Shown in pieces: positions 55,736 through 64,000 of a stretch of 64,000 bases of DNA. This DNA is from Pseudomonas fluorescens (lineage in GTDB: Bacteria; Pseudomonadota; Gammaproteobacteria; Pseudomonadales; Pseudomonadaceae). Location: the NCBI RefSeq assembly GCF_902498065.1, contig NZ_CABVIR010000009.1:1-64000 (forward strand), given 5' to 3'. The position numbers and the translations under genes are program-made. The notes beneath the pieces are model-generated. The model was given only the letters and a program-made list of their open reading frames with translations. It ran no database searches and was not told where the DNA came from. Every line of letters begins with the position of its first letter. Within the stretch, counting starts at the first letter, position 1.

Positions 55736-57640
55736 ATGGCCACTCCCAGCGCTAGCTCTTATAACGCAGACGCCATCGAAGTCCTCTCGGGCCTCGACCC
55801 GGTGCGCAAACGCCCCGGCATGTACACCGACACCAGTCGGCCAAACCACCTCGCCCAGGAAGTCATCGACAACAGCGTCGACGAAGCCTTGGCCGGGCAT
55901 GCGACCTCGGTGCAGGTCATCCTGCACGTCGACCACTCCCTGGAAGTCAGCGATGACGGGCGTGGCATGCCGGTGGACATTCACCCGGAAGAGGGTGTGT
56001 CGGGCGTCGAGCTGATCCTCACCAAACTCCACGCGGGCGGCAAGTTTTCCAACAAGAACTACCAGTTCTCCGGCGGTCTGCACGGGGTGGGTATTTCCGT
56101 GGTCAACGCCTTGTCGACTGAAGTCCGGGTGCGCGTAAAACGTGACGGCAACGAATACCAGATGACTTTCGCTGACGGTTACAAGAAAACCGATCTGGAA
56201 GTGATCGGCACCGTCGGCAAGCGCAACACCGGCACCAGCGTGTTCTTCGCGCCGGACCCGAAATACTTCGACTCACCGAAATTCTCCATCAGCCGCCTCA
56301 AGCACGTGCTCAAGGCCAAGGCCGTCCTGTGCCCGGGACTGCTGGTCAGTTTTGAAGACAAGGCCACCGGCGAGAAAGTCGAATGGCATTACGAAGATGG
56401 CCTGCGCTCCTACCTGGTGGACGCGGTCAGCGAATTCGAACGCCTGCCGGACGAACCGTTTTGCGGCAGCCTGGCCGGTAACAAGGAAGCGGTCGACTGG
56501 GCGCTGCTGTGGTTGCCCGAAGGTGGCGACAGCGTGCAGGAAAGCTACGTCAACCTGATCCCGACGGCCCAGGGCGGTACCCACGTCAATGGTCTGCGTC
56601 AGGGCTTGCTCGATGCGATGCGCGAGTTCTGCGAATTTCGCAGCCTGCTGCCGCGCGGCGTGAAGCTGGCGCCGGAAGACGTCTGGGAACGCATCGCCTT
56701 CGTGCTCTCGATGAAAATGCAGGAGCCGCAATTCTCCGGCCAGACCAAAGAACGTTTGTCGTCCCGTGAAGCGGCGGCGTTTGTTTCCGGTGTGGTCAAG
56801 GACGCGTTCAGCCTGTGGCTCAATGCGAATCCGGAAACCGGCATGCTCCTGGCGGAACTGGCGATCAACAACGCCGGCCGTCGTCTGAAGGCGAGCAAGA
56901 AGGTCGAGCGCAAGCGCATCACCGCGGGGCCGGCACTGCCGGGCAAGCTCGCCGATTGCGCCGGGCAGGACCCGATGCGCTCCGAACTGTTCCTGGTGGA
57001 AGGTGATTCCGCCGGTGGTTCCGCCAAACAAGCGCGGGACAAAGAGTTTCAAGCGATCCTGCCGTTGCGCGGCAAGATCCTCAACACCTGGGAAGTCGAC
57101 GGCAGCGAAGTGCTGGCCAGCCAGGAAGTGCACAACATCGCCGTGGCCATCGGTGTCGATCCGGGCTCGGCGGACATCGCCCAGCTGCGTTACGGCAAAA
57201 TCTGCATCCTCGCCGACGCCGACTCCGACGGTCTGCACATTGCCACGCTGCTTTGCGCGTTGTTCGTCCAGCATTTCCGTCCGCTGGTGGACGCCGGTCA
57301 CGTCTACGTCGCGATGCCGCCGCTGTACCGTATCGACCTTGGCAAAGAGATTTACTACGCCCTCGACGAAGCCGAGCGCGATGGCATTCTCGACCGTTTG
57401 GTGGCCGAGAAGAAACGCGGCAAGCCGCAGGTCACCCGATTCAAAGGCCTGGGTGAAATGAACCCGCCGCAACTGCGTGAAACCACCATGGACCCGAACA
57501 CCCGGCGTCTGGTGCAGTTGACGCTGGAAGATTACGAAGCGACTTCGGAAATGATGGACATGTTGCTGGCGAAGAAGCGCGCTGGTGATCGTAAATCCTG
57601 GCTGGAATCCAAAGGCAACCTGGCCGAGGTTCTTGGCTGA
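55736..57640 (+). CDS. parE: DNA topoisomerase IV subunit B
   Basis: ParE is the ATPase subunit of topoisomerase IV, which decatenates replicated chromosomes. The 634-residue protein has the GHKL ATPase motifs EVIDNSVDEAL, DDGRGMPVD and GGLHGVGISVVNALS, and the TOPRIM motifs LVEGDSAGGSA and LADADSDG. It ends with the KGLGEMNPPQL and C-terminal helix region. It is followed by a one-base stop/start overlap with the next gene. Full length. Confidence 0.97.
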   Translation: MATPSASSYNADAIEVLSGLDPVRKRPGMYTDTSRPNHLAQEVIDNSVDEALAGHATSVQVILHVDHSLEVSDDGRGMPVDIHPEEGVSGVELILTKLHAGGKFSNKNYQFSGGLHGVGISVVNALSTEVRVRVKRDGNEYQMTFADGYKKTDLEVIGTVGKRNTGTSVFFAPDPKYFDSPKFSISRLKHVLKAKAVLCPGLLVSFEDKATGEKVEWHYEDGLRSYLVDAVSEFERLPDEPFCGSLAGNKEAVDWALLWLPEGGDSVQESYVNLIPTAQGGTHVNGLRQGLLDAMREFCEFRSLLPRGVKLAPEDVWERIAFVLSMKMQEPQFSGQTKERLSSREAAAFVSGVVKDAFSLWLNANPETGMLLAELAINNAGRRLKASKKVERKRITAGPALPGKLADCAGQDPMRSELFLVEGDSAGGSAKQARDKEFQAILPLRGKILNTWEVDGSEVLASQEVHNIAVAIGVDPGSADIAQLRYGKICILADADSDGLHIATLLCALFVQHFRPLVDAGHVYVAMPPLYRIDLGKEIYYALDEAERDGILDRLVAEKKRGKPQVTRFKGLGEMNPPQLRETTMDPNTRRLVQLTLEDYEATSEMMDMLLAKKRAGDRKSWLESKGNLAEVLG

Positions 57641-58629
57641 TGCGGGTTGGCTTTGCCCTGGCGTGTGCGTTACTCCTGACCTCCATTTCGGCGTTTGCCG
57701 AGCCGGCTCCGGAGTTGCGCCTGTTGTCCGAGCATCCCGTCGAGGGCATGCGCGGCGGCAACCTGTCGGGGCTGGCGCAGTGTGGCAAGGATTTGTGGAC
57801 GATTTCCGATCGCGATGACGATCAGATCTACCGCCTCGAAACCGGCGATACAGTCTGGCAGACGGAAACCGTGCGCATCGGTGTGCCGCCAGTGCCGGAC
57901 AGCGGTTTGCCCTGGGGCCTGCGTTCGCGGACCTGGGCGGCGTCTTTCGTGCGCGGCGGGGACCTGGATTTCGAAGGCATCACCTGCGACAGCGCGGGCA
58001 ATCGCTACATCGTCAGCGAGTCCCATGCCGCGGTGCTGCAAGTGCCGCCCGTTGGGCCGACGTCCTGGCTGAAGATCTCGCCGATGCTGGTTCGCGAAGC
58101 CCGGGCCAGTGGCATGTTGTTGCACTTCAACGCATTGTTCGAAGGCCTGGCGATCAATCCGGCCGGTGATCAGTTGTGGTTGGCCGCCGAGCGCGAGCGC
58201 CGTGGCCTGCTGTTGATCAAGCGCCAGCAAACGGTCTGGGATTGCGACGGCGGCTGTGTGCTGCTGAGCGAAGCCGGGATGGAAATGCAGCCGGCGAAAT
58301 TTCCCAAGGCCAGGGCAGTGTCACGGGATTTTGCCGACCTGTCGTTGTTCAACGGCAAGCTGTTTACCCTTGAGCGCAATGCGTTCGAAATTTGCCGCCG
58401 TGACGCGGTGACGGCCAAGGTCGAGCGTTGCTGGTCGTTTGCCGACGAAGCGTTGCAGGAAAACCGTCGTTATCCACAGGGCTATGGCCTGGCGGAAGCG
58501 CTGATCATCGACGCCAGCGGTGCCTGGGTCGGCATTGATAATAATGACGGCGCCCGTGCGGATGGCGAGTATCGCCCGATCGTCTGGCGCTTTGCCGCAC
58601 CTGAAGGTGGCTGGAGTGCCAAGCCGTGA
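57640..58629 (+). CDS. Secreted esterase-like/phytase-type protein
   Basis: A 329-residue protein with a signal peptide (RVGFALACALLLTSISAFAEP) and a beta-propeller-like body annotated in the 'esterase-like activity of phytase' family. It has GNLSGLAQCGKDLWTISDRDDD and a glutamate-rich FEGITCDSAGNRYIVSESH. No activity is proven. It overlaps parE by one base and the next gene by 4 bases, so it is in the parE-parC operon. A periplasmic location is inferred. Confidence 0.74.
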   Translation: MRVGFALACALLLTSISAFAEPAPELRLLSEHPVEGMRGGNLSGLAQCGKDLWTISDRDDDQIYRLETGDTVWQTETVRIGVPPVPDSGLPWGLRSRTWAASFVRGGDLDFEGITCDSAGNRYIVSESHAAVLQVPPVGPTSWLKISPMLVREARASGMLLHFNALFEGLAINPAGDQLWLAAERERRGLLLIKRQQTVWDCDGGCVLLSEAGMEMQPAKFPKARAVSRDFADLSLFNGKLFTLERNAFEICRRDAVTAKVERCWSFADEALQENRRYPQGYGLAEALIIDASGAWVGIDNNDGARADGEYRPIVWRFAAPEGGWSAKP

Positions 58630-59150
58630 CGCCGCAAACGCCCGGGAAACGCGCGGGTCGGGTGTTCATGGTGCTGGCCTGGTGCGCGGCGCTGTTTCTG
58701 GCGACGCGGTTTTTCGGCCAATGGGAGGAGCGACAGCAGAACCCCAACGTCGTCGTCAGCTCGGAGCAGGGCGAAGGTTTTATCGAAGTGAAACTGGCCA
58801 GCAATACCCAGGGGCACTTTGTCGCCAGCGGCCAGATCAACGGTCAGCCGGTGGATTTCATGCTGGATACCGGGGCAACCGATGTGGCGATCCCGGCGGA
58901 AATGGCCAAACGGCTGAAACTTGAAGAGGGCTTCGGGGTGACCCTGAGCACCGCCAACGGTCGCACCGAAGGGTATCGAACCCGTGTCGACCGCCTGCAA
59001 GTGGGCGACATTGTGCTGCGTGATGTGCGCGCCATCGTCGTGCCAGGCCTGGATGGCAAGCAAGTGCTGCTCGGTATGAGCGCGCTGAACAAACTTGAAT
59101 TTACCCAGCGCGGTGGCACCATGCTGCTGCGCCAGACAACGAACCGATGA
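58626..59150 (+). CDS. Membrane-anchored retropepsin-like aspartic protease
   Basis: A 174-residue protein of the TIGR02281 / clan AA aspartic protease family. An N-terminal membrane anchor (VFMVLAWCAALFLATRFFG) precedes the active-site loop FMLDTGATDVAIP at about residue 80. The second half carries the flap-like VPGLDGKQVLLGM. A single active site means it must dimerise. The start is a GTG overlapping the previous stop, and it lies just before parC. Substrate unknown. Confidence 0.8.
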   Translation: MTPQTPGKRAGRVFMVLAWCAALFLATRFFGQWEERQQNPNVVVSSEQGEGFIEVKLASNTQGHFVASGQINGQPVDFMLDTGATDVAIPAEMAKRLKLEEGFGVTLSTANGRTEGYRTRVDRLQVGDIVLRDVRAIVVPGLDGKQVLLGMSALNKLEFTQRGGTMLLRQTTNR

Positions 59151-59157
59151 GGCCCGC

Positions 59158-61425
59158 ATGAGCGACTCCCTTGATCTCAGCCTGGACGGTGTAGAACGCC
59201 GGTCACTGGCTGACTTCACCGAAAATGCCTACCTCAACTACTCCATGTACGTGATCATGGACCGTGCTTTGCCGCATATCGGCGACGGCCTGAAACCGGT
59301 ACAGCGGCGCATCATCTACGCGATGAGCGAGTTGGGGCTGGACGCCGATTCCAAGCACAAGAAGTCGGCGCGAACCGTCGGTGACGTGCTCGGTAAATTC
59401 CACCCGCACGGCGACTCGGCTTGCTACGAAGCCATGGTCCTGATGGCCCAGCCGTTCAGCTATCGCTACACGCTGGTCGACGGCCAGGGTAACTGGGGTG
59501 CGCCGGATGATCCCAAGTCCTTCGCCGCCATGCGTTACACCGAAGCGCGGCTGTCGCGTTATTCCGAAGTGCTGCTCAGCGAACTGGGCCAGGGCACCGC
59601 GGACTGGGGCCCGAACTTCGACGGCACCCTCGACGAGCCGCTGGTGTTGCCGGCACGTTTGCCGAACATCCTGCTCAACGGCACTACCGGTATCGCCGTA
59701 GGCATGGCCACCGACGTACCGCCGCACAACCTTCGCGAAGTGGCGACGGCGTGCGTGCGTTTGCTCGATGAACCGAAAGCCACCGTCGAACAGCTCTGCG
59801 AACACATTCAGGGCCCGGATTACCCGACCGAAGCGGAAATCATCACCCCGCGTGCCGACCTGCTGAAAATGTACGAAACCGGCAAGGGCTCGGTGCGTAT
59901 GCGCGCCGTGTATCACATCGAAGACGGCGACATCATCGTCACCGCGCTGCCGCATCAGGTCTCGGGCGCCAAGGTGCTGGAACAGATCGCGGCGATGATG
60001 CAGGCCAAACCGTCCAAGGCCCCACAGATCGCTGACCTGCGCGACGAATCCGACCACGAAAACCCGTGCCGGATCGTGATCATTCCGGGCGCACGGAAAA
60101 ACTTTGACCACGATGCATTGATGACACACCTGTTCGCCAGCACCGAGCTGGAGTCGAGCTACCGAGTCAACATCAACATCATCGGTCTGGACGGCAAGCC
60201 ACAGCTGAAAAACCTGCGGGCGTTGCTGGTCGAGTGGCTGGAATTCCGCGTTCAAACCGTGCGTCGTCGTCTGCAGTTCCGCCTCGACAAGGTTGAGCGC
60301 CGTCTGCACCTGTTGGACGGTTTGCTGATTGCCTACCTCAACCTCGATGAAGTGATCCACATCATCCGCACCGAGGAACATCCGAAAGCCGCCCTGATCG
60401 CGCGTTTCGCCCTCAGCGAAATCCAGGCCGATTACATTCTCGACACCCGTTTGCGTCAGTTGGCGCGACTGGAAGAAATGAAGCTGCGCGCCGAGCAGGA
60501 TGAACTGCTCAAGGAACAAGCCAAGCTGCAAGCCCTGCTGGGCAGCGAAGCCAAGCTGAAGAAACTGGTGCGCACCGAGCTGATCAAGGACGCCGAAACC
60601 TACGGCGACGACCGTCGTTCGCCAATCGTCGAGCGCGCCGAGGCCAAGGCCTTGACCGAGCACGACCTGCTGCCAAATGAGAAAGTGACTGTCGTGCTGT
60701 CGGAAAAAGGCTGGGTTCGCTCCGCCAAAGGCCACGAAATCGACGCCACCGGCCTGTCCTACAAGGCTGGGGACGGATTCAAGGCCTTGGCGCCTGGTCG
60801 CTCCAACCAGTTTGCGGTGTTTATCGACTCCACCGGTCGCAGCTATTCGGTGGCCTCGCACACATTACCTTCGGCCCGTGGTCAGGGTGAACCGTTGACC
60901 GGTCGTCTGACACCGCCGCCAGGCGCCACGTTTGAATGCGTACTGATGCCGGAAGACGATTCGCTGTACGTCATTGCCTCCGATGCCGGTTACGGATTCG
61001 TGGTCAAGGGAGAGGACTTCCAGGCCAAGAACAAGGCCGGTAAAGCGCTGCTGAGCTTGCCGAACAACTCGAAGGTCATTCTGCCGCGCCCGGTGGCGGA
61101 TCGTGAGAACAACTGGCTGGCTTCGGTGACCACCGAAGGTCGCCTGCTGATCTTCAAAATCAGCGATCTGCCACAATTAGGTAAGGGCAAAGGCAATAAG
61201 ATCATCGGGATTTCCGGTGAGCGTGTGGCCAGCCGCGAAGAATATGTCACGGACATCGCTGTGCTGCCGGACGGTGCCACTTTGGTGCTGCAGGCCGGAA
61301 AACGTACCTTGTCACTGAAAGCGGACGACCTCGAACACTACAAAGGTGAGCGTGGACGTCGGGGTAACAAACTTCCTCGAGGCTTCCAGAGGGTAGATGC
61401 GCTGCTCGTCGAAAACCTCAATTAA
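59158..61425 (+). CDS. parC: DNA topoisomerase IV subunit A
   Basis: ParC forms the DNA-cleaving subunit of topoisomerase IV. The 755-residue protein has the catalytic Tyr at 127 in AAMRYTEARLS. The quinolone-determining region reads HPHGDSACYEAM with Ser87 and Glu91, the unmutated residues. A C-terminal beta-pinwheel of repeated blades (~500-750) is present. The ATG at 59158 gives MSDSLDLSLDG, and it is 8 bases after the protease stop. Closes the nudF-to-parC run. Confidence 0.97.
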   Translation: MSDSLDLSLDGVERRSLADFTENAYLNYSMYVIMDRALPHIGDGLKPVQRRIIYAMSELGLDADSKHKKSARTVGDVLGKFHPHGDSACYEAMVLMAQPFSYRYTLVDGQGNWGAPDDPKSFAAMRYTEARLSRYSEVLLSELGQGTADWGPNFDGTLDEPLVLPARLPNILLNGTTGIAVGMATDVPPHNLREVATACVRLLDEPKATVEQLCEHIQGPDYPTEAEIITPRADLLKMYETGKGSVRMRAVYHIEDGDIIVTALPHQVSGAKVLEQIAAMMQAKPSKAPQIADLRDESDHENPCRIVIIPGARKNFDHDALMTHLFASTELESSYRVNINIIGLDGKPQLKNLRALLVEWLEFRVQTVRRRLQFRLDKVERRLHLLDGLLIAYLNLDEVIHIIRTEEHPKAALIARFALSEIQADYILDTRLRQLARLEEMKLRAEQDELLKEQAKLQALLGSEAKLKKLVRTELIKDAETYGDDRRSPIVERAEAKALTEHDLLPNEKVTVVLSEKGWVRSAKGHEIDATGLSYKAGDGFKALAPGRSNQFAVFIDSTGRSYSVASHTLPSARGQGEPLTGRLTPPPGATFECVLMPEDDSLYVIASDAGYGFVVKGEDFQAKNKAGKALLSLPNNSKVILPRPVADRENNWLASVTTEGRLLIFKISDLPQLGKGKGNKIIGISGERVASREEYVTDIAVLPDGATLVLQAGKRTLSLKADDLEHYKGERGRRGNKLPRGFQRVDALLVENLN

Positions 61426-61440
61426 GCGTCCTAGAGCGCT

Positions 61441-61466
61441 CGATCTACGATTTAACGCGTAGATCG
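61441..61466. terminator. Hairpin after parC
   Basis: CGATCTACG/CGTAGATCG stem with an 8-base loop just after parC. A poor T-run follows, so termination is plausible but weak. Confidence 0.4.
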
Positions 61467-61602
61467 ACGCTTTGCCGCTGGAGTCGGAACGCATATTCAC
61501 GGATGATATGGCCTTTCCAAGCGCCGGCGTGGCCGAGCGTTCTTCATATTTATTGAGTATTTTCACTGTGGTGAGCCTTGTGGCAACCACCTGGATGGGA
61601 CG

Positions 61603-62316
61603 ATGACTGCTCTGCGCCTTCCTTTTATTTTGATGCTCGCCGGCGTTCTTGGCCTGGCGGGATGCAGCACTCACCAACCGGTGTCGCTGTATCAGCTGGA
61701 CAGCGGAAGTCCGGCTCAACCTGCGCAAAGCGCGGGCATGGCGGTTTTACTTGGCCCGGTAACGGTTGCCGACTACCTGCAACGTGAAACGCTGTTGCAG
61801 CGACAGCCTGACGGGAGCCTTCAGGCTTCAACCGATGGTCGCTGGGCTGGCAGCCTTTCTTCCGACATCGATCAGTTGTTGCTGCGTCAGGTGGCGGGTC
61901 ATCTGGACAGCCAGCGTGTGGTGCTGGCGCCGGCAACCGTGGGCTTCACGCCGGATGTTCAGGTTCTGCTGACCATCACACGGCTGGACTCGGGTGAATC
62001 GCAGCCAGCGATCCTTGATGCACAATGGCGTTTGATCGACCGCCGCGGCCAGGTTCGCGACAACCGCATCATTCATCTGCAGGAACAACACGCTGGCGGT
62101 ACGGCGGCGCAAGTTCAGGCACAGGGTGTGTTGTTGCAGAAACTCGCCGAGCAACTGTCGGTAGCGCTCAAGCCGCTGGCTAACCAGCCACCGATTGCGG
62201 AAGCGCCAAAAAAGCCGGCGTCCAAGCCCGCGGCACCGGCGGCGGAACAGGAAAAGCAGCCAAAGATCCCGATGGCTTCGCCGATCCGTACCGATATGGA
62301 AGTGTTCAGGTTCTAA
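61603..62316 (+). CDS. PqiC-like lipoprotein
   Basis: A 237-residue lipoprotein with the signal LRLPFILMLAGVLGLAGCS and a lipobox L-A-G-C. The body (VSLYQLDSG and LLGPVTVADYLQRETLL) resembles the PqiC / ABC-transport auxiliary lipoprotein family, which helps carry lipids across the periplasm. Its C-terminal end is a Pro/Ala/Lys-rich linker (APKKPASKPAAPAAEQ). Here it is without its usual PqiAB partners. The start is an ATG after TGGGACG. Confidence 0.75.
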   Translation: MTALRLPFILMLAGVLGLAGCSTHQPVSLYQLDSGSPAQPAQSAGMAVLLGPVTVADYLQRETLLQRQPDGSLQASTDGRWAGSLSSDIDQLLLRQVAGHLDSQRVVLAPATVGFTPDVQVLLTITRLDSGESQPAILDAQWRLIDRRGQVRDNRIIHLQEQHAGGTAAQVQAQGVLLQKLAEQLSVALKPLANQPPIAEAPKKPASKPAAPAAEQEKQPKIPMASPIRTDMEVFRF

Positions 62317-62332
62317 GCCTGGATTGATCCCC

Positions 62333-62366
62333 AGCAAAGCCCGCCATGTGCGGGCTTTGCTGTTTC
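62333..62366 (+). terminator. Terminator after PqiC-like gene
   Basis: AGCAAAGCCCG/CGGGCTTTGCT stem with a CCATGTG loop, followed by a GTTT tail. Confidence 0.72.
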
Positions 62367-62400
62367 TGCGGGTTGGATCTTCATTGGCTGTCCCGGCCCC

Positions 62401-62475
62401 ATCGCCAGCAGGCTGGCTCCCACATTGGATCTGTGGCGTACACATGTCCCCTGTGGGAGCCAGCCTGCTGGCGAT
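62401..62475. repeat. REP pair (inverted), CCAGC..GCTGG type
   Basis: Facing REPs 62401-62424 and 62452-62475 between the PqiC-like gene and the next terminator. They match the 50585-50659 pair almost exactly. Confidence 0.84.
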
Positions 62476-62493
62476 GGGGCCAGAACAGGCAAC

Positions 62494-62531
62494 AAAAAAC
62501 CCGCAGACAATCTCTTGTCTGCGGGTTTTTT
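62494..62531. terminator. Bidirectional terminator before AhpA/YtjB-like gene end
   Basis: AAAAAACCCGCAGACAA/TTGTCTGCGGGTTTTTT stem around a TCTC loop, with long A and T tracts. It serves the minus-strand gene ending at 62549 and probably the plus-strand gene too. Confidence 0.85.
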
Positions 62532-62548
62532 TACAGCAGGGCTAAAAC

Positions 62549-64000
62549 TTACGCCCGACGTTCATGCATCCGCGCCAGTTGCCGCTCCAGCATCGATGGA
62601 TAAGGCTCCATCAACCGCTCCACGCAACAAGCGCCCTCAGGACTGGCAATCGGACGGATCCGCGCGCGCTGGCGAATCAGCGCGTCGTCACCGATCTTGC
62701 GCTCCACCAGCAGCAGATTGCGGCTGTGTTGCGACAGGGCCAGGGCGTCCTGGGCGGTTTCGGTGAGCAAGAGATCGATCTGGCTCAGACCGAACAGCTC
62801 ATCGCCCAAGGTCAGGCCCAGCTGCAATTGCAGGGTGATGCCACTGTCCGCGACTTCGATCTGCAACTGATGGCCCAGTGCCCGCAACAGCTCGCCACAG
62901 CAAATGGCGTTGGTCAGGTAGTCGTCGCCGCTGTCCTCGGTGTGAAACACCATCAGCGTGCTGCCATCGTTCAGGCTATGCAGTTCGCCCTCATAGAGCG
63001 AAGCGGCCTGGTCGAGGCAATCGCGATAGCGTTTGAGCAGTTCTTCCAGGCGCGCCCGGGGCAGGCGGCGCAGTTGATCCTGAGCGCCGAGCTGCACAGC
63101 CAGCACCGCGCTGTGTTGCGGCACGTTCGATACGGGCGCTCTGACGACTGCTTTCGCGGGTGTCGATTCGTCGCGCAAATCGGCAAATGCATCGTCATCC
63201 TCGTCTTCGACGGTGCTGACGATGTGCCGTGGCGCAGGTTTCAGACTGGCGACGGGGTTGGTCTCATCGAAACTCGGGTCGCGCAGGTTGCGCACTTCGA
63301 AGGCCGGATCGGCTTCTTCGTCGTAATCAACGTCGTCGAGCTCGGGTTCTGGCTCAGGCTCGGCCGGTTCCGGCGCGAAGTTGGCGTGCAGCTGGCGGGC
63401 CAGGTCGCCGATTTCATCCTGGCGGTCGGTGGCCGGGGTGTATTCATCGATATTGCGCAGCCACACGCGCAATTGCAGCAGAGGCGTGGAAATGTGTCGG
63501 CCCAGGCGCAGGCTCAGGGCCAGCGACAGCGCCAACAGAATCGCACTCAAGATGCCCATGCTTTGCAGGCTGATGGTCATCGGTTGCTGGAACTGATCCA
63601 TGTCCAGGCTGATGCGCAATTGCCCGGCGGTCACGTCCTGGAAGGTGATCTTGCTCTGGTACATGCCCTCGGCTTCGCCCAGCAGGCTGTGCTTGGGACG
63701 CTGACCGGCTTCGGCGAGGATGCGGTTATCCACGCTGTAGATGGCGGCGTGGGCCACCAGCTTGTTCTTGGTCAGGTTATTGAGCAGCACGTTGAGGCTG
63801 AGGATGTCATTGGACACCAACAGCTCCGTGGCGGACGTGGCGGTCTGCGTGGTCAGGCTTTCGCCCAGGGCATCCGCCTGCTCGTGCATGGCCTGCTTGA
63901 ACTGCAAACCCATCACGCAGGCGTAGATCACCAGGGCCAGAGCGACCAGGATCACGTTATGGCTGGCGATGCGCAATGCAATCGGTACACGGCGGTGGCG
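62549..64000 (-). CDS. AhpA/YtjB family membrane protein (5' truncated by window)
   Basis: A protein of more than 480 residues; the frame is still open at base 64000, so the true start lies beyond the window. It resembles the AhpA/YtjB (Smp) family. It has a membrane span at the N-terminus (VILVALALVIYACVMG), a sensor-like periplasmic region, and a second span (AILLALSLALSLRLG) followed by a HAMP-like STPLLQLRVWLRN. An acidic, Glu-rich linker (EPAEPEPEPELDDVDYDEE) and a C-terminal soluble domain follow. In E. coli the homologue lies divergent from serB; here the upstream side is not visible. Function unclear. Confidence 0.75.
   Translation of the reverse strand, partial: RHRRVPIALRIASHNVILVALALVIYACVMGLQFKQAMHEQADALGESLTTQTATSATELLVSNDILSLNVLLNNLTKNKLVAHAAIYSVDNRILAEAGQRPKHSLLGEAEGMYQSKITFQDVTAGQLRISLDMDQFQQPMTISLQSMGILSAILLALSLALSLRLGRHISTPLLQLRVWLRNIDEYTPATDRQDEIGDLARQLHANFAPEPAEPEPEPELDDVDYDEEADPAFEVRNLRDPSFDETNPVASLKPAPRHIVSTVEDEDDDAFADLRDESTPAKAVVRAPVSNVPQHSAVLAVQLGAQDQLRRLPRARLEELLKRYRDCLDQAASLYEGELHSLNDGSTLMVFHTEDSGDDYLTNAICCGELLRALGHQLQIEVADSGITLQLQLGLTLGDELFGLSQIDLLLTETAQDALALSQHSRNLLLVERKIGDDALIRQRARIRPIASPEGACCVERLMEPYPSMLERQLARMHERRA

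Noticed and set aside
62401..62475. REP pair taken as a possible small RNA
   Set aside because: Its sequence matches the other intergenic REP pairs, so no separate RNA is needed.

Overview
The window is chromosomal DNA of a Pseudomonas, most likely of the P. fluorescens group. This is inferred from the moderately high GC content, the Pseudomonas-type REP palindromes in intergenic gaps, and gene order that matches, as I recall it, two stretches of the P. aeruginosa chromosome (msrA-dipA-aceFE-glnE-waaF...msbA-hldE, and emrE-LysR-waaA, tolC-thiC, nudF-cpdA-parE-parC). No tRNA, rRNA, CRISPR array, insertion sequence or prophage was seen.

Layout. Bases 1-2240 are the accessory end. They hold the 3' part of an Rhs protein ending in a CdiA-type RNase A-like toxin domain, two tandem related immunity genes, a long leader-like segment, and a small gene interrupted by a 12-C tract. 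Bases 2363-8432 carry rlmJ, msrA, the c-di-GMP phosphodiesterase dipA and a PhoD-like phosphatase. Bases 8692-16633 carry the pyruvate dehydrogenase genes aceE-aceF (minus strand) and glnE (plus strand), divided by a region with two palindromic operator-like sites.

Bases 16877-32670 are a long, tightly overlapping LPS-core operon: heptosyltransferases waaF and waaC, waaG, the kinase waaP, three further kinase-like genes, a small lipoprotein, a carbamoyltransferase, glycosyltransferases, a Mig-14 protein, the deacetylase DnpA, a DUF6625-type protein and two more glycosyltransferases. It faces a WaaL O-antigen ligase fused to a kinase-like domain (32765-34627, minus). msbA and hldE follow, then a three-gene block of less familiar glycosylation-type proteins (38311-40862). 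One of these carries motifs like those of GT29 sialyltransferases.

Bases 40875-46685 hold a conserved protein with a degenerate Nudix-like segment, an aldo/keto reductase, an FAD oxidoreductase, an EmrE-type exporter, a LysR regulator and the Kdo transferase waaA. Bases 46765-52710 hold tolC, a TPP riboswitch with thiC and the HMP transporter cytX, and a lipoprotein. Bases 52917-61425 are a compact run of nudF, a DUF1249 gene, cpdA, an esterase, parE, two secreted or anchored proteins and parC. A PqiC-like lipoprotein and the truncated start of an AhpA/YtjB membrane protein close the window.

Working together, the centre of the window builds the LPS inner and outer core (heptose, phosphate, carbamoyl and sugar additions), supplies ADP-heptose (HldE), flips lipid A-core (MsbA), ligates O-antigen (WaaL) and adds Kdo (WaaA). 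Thiamine synthesis and salvage are linked through thiC and cytX, and chromosome decatenation is encoded by parE and parC. The least-explained material is the Rhs/immunity end, the frameshifted poly-C gene with its leader, the GT29-like gene with its neighbours, and two kinase-like domains lacking the usual catalytic Asp.
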